NCBI GenBank assembly: GCA_963749895.1
Contig: CAVVOG010000001.1
Span: forward strand, 620,001-684,000
DNA length: 64,000 nt
DNA from: AC-51 sp963749895
Lineage (GTDB): Bacteria > Actinomycetota > UBA4738 > HRBIN12
Direction: 5' to 3'
The position numbers and the translations under genes are program-made. How positions within the stretch are numbered: the stretch's first letter is position 1; the number at the start of each line of letters is the position of its first letter. The notes under the pieces were generated by a model. It did no database searches. It was not told the DNA's origin and saw nothing but the letters and a program-made list of their open reading frames with translations. Of this stretch, positions 59,329 to 64,000 are shown one piece after another.

Positions 59329-60687
59329 ATGCGTCCCTCCCGCGTCGTCGCCGTGCTCTGCGTCGTCATGGCGGCATGGGCCTCGGCGTCCGCCGCGTCC
59401 GCCCAGCCCGCGGACGAGCCACCGATCGACGTGATCAAGGTCGAAGGGTCGATCGACGGACCGCTCCTGTCGTTCCTGAACGAACGGCTGGATGTAGCCG
59501 TGGCAGACGGCGCGATCGTCGTCCTGCAGCTGGATTCGGCCGGGACGATGGGCGAGGACGCCCACGCGCTCGCGGATCGGATCGCGAACCTGCCGGTGCC
59601 CGTGATCGTGTGGATCGGCACCGTCCCGGCTCGAGCGAGCGGTGCGGCGCTCCTGCTGATGTACGCATCGTCGGTCGCCGCGGTGGCTCCGGGTTCCCAG
59701 ACGGGGCCGCTGGATCCGATCGACCTGCTCGAGCCCGATCGGACCTGGCCCGAGCTCGACCGAGCGATCGACGGATGGCTCGCCGCCCGCGGGCGCGACG
59801 TGGACCGGTCCTACGAGGATCGTGCGTTGACCGCACAGGAGGCGCTCGACCACGGGTTCGCCGAGTACGCGGCCGTCTCGGTCCCCGAGCTGCTGAACGA
59901 GCTGGACGGGTCCCAGGTGCCCACCCCGTCCGGGCCGGTCACGCTCGACACGGCGATCGCGACGACCGACGAGGACATCGAGGCGGGGATAGGGGTCTCG
60001 ATCCGCTTCAACGAGCCGGGTCCGATCAAGCGGATCCAGCATGGCGTGGCGTCGCCCTCGATGATCTACGTGCTCCTGCTGGCCGGCATCGCGTGCCTCG
60101 CGTTCGAGCTCACCCAGCCGGGGTTCGGGTTCGCGGGGTTCGCCGGGCTGTTCCTGCTGGCGCTCGGCGTGTACGGCATCGTGATCGTGCCGCCGGACTG
60201 GCTCGGGCTGGCCGTCCTGCTGGCGGGCAACCTGCTCCTGGTGCTCGACGTCCAGCTGCGACGTCTGGGCGTCCTGTCGATCGTCGGTGGGATCGCGTTC
60301 CTCCTGGGGTCGTTCCTGGTCTACGGGGGGGTCGCCGACGCCGTTCGCATCTCGCCGTGGCTGATCGCCGGGATGAGCGTCGCGGCGATCCTCTACTACG
60401 GGTTCGGGCTGACCGTGGCGATCCAGTCCCGCGACCGGATCCTCTCGACGCAGCGCGGACTGATCGGGTTGATCGGTGAAGCTCGGGGGCGCCTCGCTCC
60501 CGACGGCCCCGTCTACGTGAAGGGTGCGCTGTGGCGCGGCCGGAGCCTCGGCGATCCGATCCCGCCGGGGTCCAAGGTCCGCGTGCGCGGGGTCGACGGG
60601 CTGACCCTCAAGGTCGAGGCAGAGCCTTCCGCCGACGACGGACCCGACGCGGACGCGGCCGCCCCGGAGGCTGAACCCACGTTGTGA
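59329..60687 (+). CDS. NfeD-family membrane protein with ClpP-like N-terminal domain
   Basis: 452 aa. Signal peptide VVAVLCVVMAAWASASAASA. A ClpP/SppA-like domain (about 30-200: IDVIKVEGSIDGPLLSFLNERLDVA, ARASGAALLLMYASSVAAVAPGSQTGPLDP), four or five transmembrane helices (about 240-375), and a C-terminal OB fold (GEARGRLAPDGPVYVKGALWRGRS...GSKVRVRGVDGLTLKVE). This is the long NfeD1b form, whose partner is usually a stomatin/flotillin; none is in view. Membrane quality control is the family role. Confidence 0.9.
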   Translation: MRPSRVVAVLCVVMAAWASASAASAQPADEPPIDVIKVEGSIDGPLLSFLNERLDVAVADGAIVVLQLDSAGTMGEDAHALADRIANLPVPVIVWIGTVPARASGAALLLMYASSVAAVAPGSQTGPLDPIDLLEPDRTWPELDRAIDGWLAARGRDVDRSYEDRALTAQEALDHGFAEYAAVSVPELLNELDGSQVPTPSGPVTLDTAIATTDEDIEAGIGVSIRFNEPGPIKRIQHGVASPSMIYVLLLAGIACLAFELTQPGFGFAGFAGLFLLALGVYGIVIVPPDWLGLAVLLAGNLLLVLDVQLRRLGVLSIVGGIAFLLGSFLVYGGVADAVRISPWLIAGMSVAAILYYGFGLTVAIQSRDRILSTQRGLIGLIGEARGRLAPDGPVYVKGALWRGRSLGDPIPPGSKVRVRGVDGLTLKVEAEPSADDGPDADAAAPEAEPTL

Positions 60688-60722
60688 CGATCCTGTGACG
60701 GCGACGTCCCCGGGCCGCCGTC

Positions 60723-61019
60723 GTGACGGATGTCCTATCGATGGACGTCGCGCACGAGGGCTGGTGGGAACGGGCGGCGTGCCGGGGTCAGGACGCCGGC
60801 TACTTCTTCGCCCCATCCTGGTTCGAGACCCGTGATGAGAAGCGGGGCCGCGAGGCGGTGGCGAAGGCGATCTGCGGCCGCTGCCCGGTGCGTGAGGCCT
60901 GCCTGGAGCACGCGCTGGCGACCCGCGATCCCCACGGCGTGTGGGGCGGCATGAACGAGGCCGAACGGCGCGCGATCCTGCGCGAACGCGACGGGGAGAC
61001 CACCGCGCAGGCCAGCTGA
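60723..61019 (+). CDS. WhiB-family iron-sulfur transcriptional regulator
   Basis: 98 aa from GTG 60723. The four cluster-binding Cys are visible: one in AACRGQ and three in ICGRCPVREACLEHAL. The G-[VI]-W-G-G turn (HGVWGGMNEAERRAI) and basic region follow. Binds a [4Fe-4S] cluster and sigma region 4. Diagnostic of Actinomycetota. Subtype (WhiB1-7) not assigned. Confidence 0.95.
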   Translation: MTDVLSMDVAHEGWWERAACRGQDAGYFFAPSWFETRDEKRGREAVAKAICGRCPVREACLEHALATRDPHGVWGGMNEAERRAILRERDGETTAQAS

Positions 61020-61062
61020 GCTCGTGGTTGCGTCGTCACGAGAGCGGTGATTGGATCACTGG

Positions 61063-61275
61063 ATGAGCGACCCCCCTCCTCCTCCTGGACGGTTCCAGAA
61101 GGGGTGGGCCACGGGCGGCCGACCGGCCGACGGGTGGCGCCTCGAGGGTGACTTCCCGCAGAGCGAGCGAACCGGGACACCAGACGTCGTTCGCACCCGC
61201 CGATGGATCTGGCTCGTGGGCCTCGTCGTCGTCGCCGCGGGCGCGCTGATCTGGCTGATGTTCATCATGGGCTGA
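61063..61275 (+). CDS. Small single-pass membrane protein
   Basis: 70 aa from ATG 61063. Cytoplasmic Pro/Gly-rich N-part (SDPPPPPGRFQKGWATGG) and one C-terminal transmembrane helix (WIWLVGLVVVAAGALIWLMFIMG). Function unknown. Four bases before the next small membrane gene, suggesting they act together. Confidence 0.6.
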   Translation: MSDPPPPPGRFQKGWATGGRPADGWRLEGDFPQSERTGTPDVVRTRRWIWLVGLVVVAAGALIWLMFIMG

Positions 61276-61279
61276 CCCG

Positions 61280-61618
61280 ATGAGCGACACGACCCCGGAG
61301 ATCTGGCGATACCCGCGATGGCAGGTCGTTCTGATCGCCGTCGCCGTCGCGGTCGTGGCGCTCGCGGTGCTGCTCCTCCTGCGCCCGGACCCCGGCGGCG
61401 CGGTCCTGTGGGAGAACTACCCGCCCGGCCTGCAGCAGCAGATCGAGGACGCGGCCGCCGGCGGCGACTGCGAGACCCTCACGAGCCTCCGGGAGGACGC
61501 GGTGGCCACCGAGATGACCCAGATCGAGGAGACGGGCATCGGCAACGAGACCCTGATCCGCTACCTCGACGACCAGCTCGGCGCCGCCGCCTGCCCGCCC
61601 GTTCCCGTTGGCCGCTGA
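61280..61618 (+). CDS. Small membrane-anchored protein
   Basis: 112 aa. One N-terminal transmembrane helix (WQVVLIAVAVAVVALAVLLLL), then an exported segment PGGAVLWENYPPGLQQQIEDAAAGGDCETLTSLREDAVATEM with two Cys. The domain resembles short helical modules seen on actinobacterial envelope proteins. No known function. Confidence 0.62.
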   Translation: MSDTTPEIWRYPRWQVVLIAVAVAVVALAVLLLLRPDPGGAVLWENYPPGLQQQIEDAAAGGDCETLTSLREDAVATEMTQIEETGIGNETLIRYLDDQLGAAACPPVPVGR

Positions 61619-61644
61619 GCCGTCGGGCGTGCCACGATGAGGCC

Positions 61645-62121
61645 ATGAACGACGACGCGATCCTCGAACGACTCGAGCAGCTCGGCCTGGAACTCCCGCC
61701 CCCGCCCGTCGCCCTCGCTGCGTACGTCCCGTGCGTCGTGCACGGCGACCTCGCCTACGTGTCCGGGCAGGTCCCGCTCGTGGACGGGACCGTGATGCAC
61801 CCCGGCCACCTGGGCGACCGGGTCGATGCCGCGGAGGGCGCCGAGGGCGCCCGCCGTGCCGCGCTCCAGGCCCTCTCCGCGCTGCGGCACGCCCTGGGGG
61901 ACTCGCTCGAGCGGCTGGAGCGGATCGTGCAGGTCACCGTGTACGTGGCCGCGGTACCCGACTTCGTCGATCACCCGAAGGTCGCGAACGGCGCGAGCGA
62001 CCTGCTGGTCGAGGTCCTGGGCGACCCCGGTCGGCACGCACGGGCCGCGATCGGCATGTCGTCGCTGCCGTTGGGGGCGAGCGTCGAGGTCGCCGTCACC
62101 GCGGCGGTCCGCCCCGAGTAG
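61645..62121 (+). CDS. RidA family (YjgF/YER057c/UK114) protein
   Basis: 158 aa. The YjgF fold includes YVPCVVHGDLAYVSGQVPLVDG, ALQALSALRHALGDSLERLERIVQVTVYVA and GRHARAAIGMSSLPLGASVEVAVTA. The Arg in GRHARAAIG occupies the position that binds carboxylates in RidA enamine/imine deaminases. Its stop is immediately adjacent to the convergent selB stop. Confidence 0.9.
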   Translation: MNDDAILERLEQLGLELPPPPVALAAYVPCVVHGDLAYVSGQVPLVDGTVMHPGHLGDRVDAAEGAEGARRAALQALSALRHALGDSLERLERIVQVTVYVAAVPDFVDHPKVANGASDLLVEVLGDPGRHARAAIGMSSLPLGASVEVAVTAAVRPE

Positions 62122-63953
62122 TCAGCGGGGGAACCGCAGGTCGCCCCGGCGGCGGGTCAGCCCCTCGCGGTCCATCCACTCCACCAGCGGCACCGCGTAC
62201 TTCCGGCTCGTCCCGAGGTGCTCGCGGAGCGCGCTCACGGTCGTGCCGTCGTCGGCGCGCTCGCGGATCAGTGCGAGCGCCCGGTCGACCAGGGTGGGGG
62301 ACAGGACGAGGTCGTTCGTGATCCGCACGACCCGGCCGGCCCGCGAGGCAGCCTCCAGGACGTCGCGGTCGATCCCCGAGGCGACGAGCTCCTCGACCGA
62401 GGGGGGCGTGGCCTCCCGGTCGCCGGAGATCGCCGTGAGCAGGCGTCCGAGCTCCTCGGTGCGGTCGTCGAGGGCGACCCGGTGGTCGGCCAGCCGCACG
62501 GTCGTCGCGCTGCGGGCGACGCCGTCGGTCGCGTCGAGGAGCGCATCGACGAGGTCCGGTTCGCGGGGGGCGCCCGCGTCCCGAGCCCGGCCGCGAGCGT
62601 CGCGCGGGCATCGGCGAGCGGCATCCCGTCGGCGAGGGGGTTCGCCTCGTGGAACGAGGCCAGGGCCGTCGTCAGGGCGTCGGCGGCGGCGCTGCGGACC
62701 CCTGGGTCGACACACCAGGTGCCGGCGAGCAGTTCGGACGGCGGTTCGATCCCCAGCGCCGTGGCCAGGTCGCCCGCGGAGAGCGCTCCCCGGTGGGCGG
62801 TGACGATCGCCGGCAACGCAGCCCGTGACGCACCCGCAGCCCGGTCGAGGTACGCGAGCGTCCGGTCGCCCGAGAACGCTCCCACCGGGGTCACGTCGAG
62901 GACGACACCGCCGCCGACGGTGGCACGGCGTCCGGACTCTCGCAGGACGAACCGCTCGCCGACGTCGAGCGTGAGGTGTCGTGACAGCGCGATACGGGCG
63001 ACCGTCCGTCCACCGGGGGTCGTCGCCAACCGGATCCGTGCGTCGGCCTCGGCGGCGCCCGCGTGGAGCTTGAAGGCACCGCGGGTCGGGATCGCGTCGA
63101 ACCCGCGGACGGGCCGGACGACGGCATCGATCGTGCGGGCCGGACGCCACCGGCCGGGGTGGACGAGCGCGTCGCCGCGTTCCACGGCGTCGCGGTCGAC
63201 GCCGACGAGGTTCGCCGCGACCCGCGTCACCGGACAGGCGGTGTCCTCCTTGTGCTTGTGCGTCTGGAGCGATCGGATCCGGGCGCGCCCGCCCACAGGC
63301 TGGAGCTCGACCTCGTCCCCGACGGCGAGACAGGCTCCCTCGAGCGTGCCGGTCACGACGGTACCGGCGCCGGTGATCGAGAAGACCCGGTCCACGAACA
63401 GCCGCACCCGCCCGTCGTCCGGGGGCGCTGCGCCCGCGAGCATCGCGTCGAGCGCGGTGACGAGGTCGTCCACGCCCTCGCCGGTCGTGGCGCTCACGGC
63501 GATCACCGGTGCGCCCTCCAGCGCCGTGCCGGCGAGCTGCTCGATGACCTCGTCGCGGGCGATCGCGAGCGTCTCGTCGTCCACGAGGTCCCGCTTCGTG
63601 AGGGCGACGACACCTCCGGCGACGCCGAGCACGTCGAGGATCTGCAGGTGTTCCTCTGACTGCGGCTTCCATCCTTCGTCGGCGGCGACCACGAACAGGA
63701 CCAACCGGACCGGACCGACGCCCGCGAGCATGTTGCCGATGAAGCGTTCGTGGCCGGGGACGTCCACGAACCCGACCTCGCGCCCCGACGGGAGGGTCGC
63801 CCACGCGTAGCCGAGGTCGATCGTCAGGCCCCGGCGCTTCTCCTCGGCCCACCGGTCTGGATCGATCCCCGTGAGCCGGACGATCAGCGAGGACTTGCCG
63901 TGGTCGACGTGGCCTGCGGTGGCGACGACGCGCAGCTCACCGGCCACGCGCAT
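62122..63953 (-). CDS. selB: Selenocysteine-specific elongation factor SelB, frame break near 62570
   Basis: About 610 aa if repaired. The N-terminal frame (63953 to about 62570) has GTPase motifs GHVDHGKSSL, DVPGHE, TKRDLVD and SELB-type domains II-III (RVFSITGAGTVVTGTL, ...HKHKEDTACPVTRV). The C-terminal winged helices (DLVDALLDATDGVARSATTVRLADH... to TSRKYAVPLVEWMDREGLTRRRGDLRFPR) are in another frame. They join at a run of six G on the plus strand (62565-62570). SelB delivers Sec-tRNA to UGA codons with a SECIS hairpin, which the last helices bind. Without repair the SECIS-binding part is lost. One-base overlap with the preceding gene. Confidence 0.85.
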
Positions 63954-64000
63954 CAGTCCTCGTCGTCGAGGTCGTCGCCCTCCAGGGCGTAGAGCACCGC
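63953..64000 (-). CDS. 3' end of a probable selA (L-seryl-tRNA(Sec) selenium transferase), truncated by the window
   Basis: The last 15 codons (AVLYALEGDDLDDED) and a TGA that shares one base with the selB ATG (TGATG). Identification rests on the usual selA-selB gene order only, since too little protein is visible. Confidence 0.4.
   Translation of the reverse strand, partial: AVLYALEGDDLDDED

Noticed and set aside
62122..62600. selB frame change considered as programmed frameshifting
   Set aside because: No slippery heptamer plus pseudoknot arrangement is evident, and SelB is not known to need frameshifting.
1..64000. Integrases, transposases, phage genes or att-like repeats around the tRNA-Pro
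   Set aside because: No such genes or direct repeats of the tRNA 3' end were found in the window.

Overview
High-GC DNA from an actinobacterium. Direct support: a WhiB-type iron-sulfur regulator (60.7 kb), ECF sigma factors each overlapping a membrane or zinc-finger partner, a RipA-like NlpC/P60 hydrolase, a PASTA-domain class A PBP, frequent GTG/TTG starts and signs of leaderless transcripts. The deeper lineage cannot be assigned from sequence alone. There is no phage, transposase, CRISPR array or rRNA. One tRNA is present, tRNA-Pro(CGG).

Layout. 0-5.9 kb: end of an S9 peptidase, DUF4272 gene, ECF sigma/DUF4349 pair, a decayed vapBC module with a palindromic operator, AlkD-like glycosylase, and an MDR oxidoreductase. 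5.97-13.5 kb: a tightly coupled minus-strand signalling operon made of a REC-nucleotide cyclase, three paralogous solute-binding lipoproteins and a hybrid histidine kinase, with no transporter permease. It looks like a complete sensory phosphorelay ending in a cyclic nucleotide. 13.6-17.2 kb: lysC and asd (aspartate pathway) with small membrane proteins and a GNAT. 17.3-39.6 kb: an island of secreted or surface proteins. Three large repeat proteins (1000, 1782 and about 2440 aa) carry prealbumin-like/DUF7507-like repeats, including eight copies of a 318-bp unit and six-plus copies of a 315-bp unit that look identical at DNA level. Around them lie a CHRD lipoprotein, a PEPEPV-tailed membrane protein, a TolB-like propeller and a beta-helix protein. 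39.7-47.2 kb: a probable lipid-modification cluster (acyl-CoA reductase-HAD fusion, zinc alcohol dehydrogenase, LarA-like protein, PlsC acyltransferase, TetR), interrupted by a broken mazEF-like module. 47-56.7 kb: hemerythrin-like protein, stand-alone rpsD, a frameshifted ADP-ribosylglycohydrolase, an intact Phd/VapC pair, a glutaredoxin-thioredoxin reductase fusion, an ECF sigma/zf-HC2 pair, NlpC/P60, tRNA-Pro, a phosphoesterase and YqeY. 56.7-64 kb: PASTA PBP, NfeD, WhiB, small membrane proteins, RidA, and selB with the tail of a probable selA.

Recurring oddity: at least ten single-base frame breaks are inferred in six loci (vapB, vapC, mazE/mazF, ADP-ribosylglycohydrolase, the 7.3-kb surface gene, selB). 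Some may be genuine decay of toxin-antitoxin modules. Breaks in selB and the surface gene raise the possibility of residual sequencing errors and should be checked against reads before biology is inferred.
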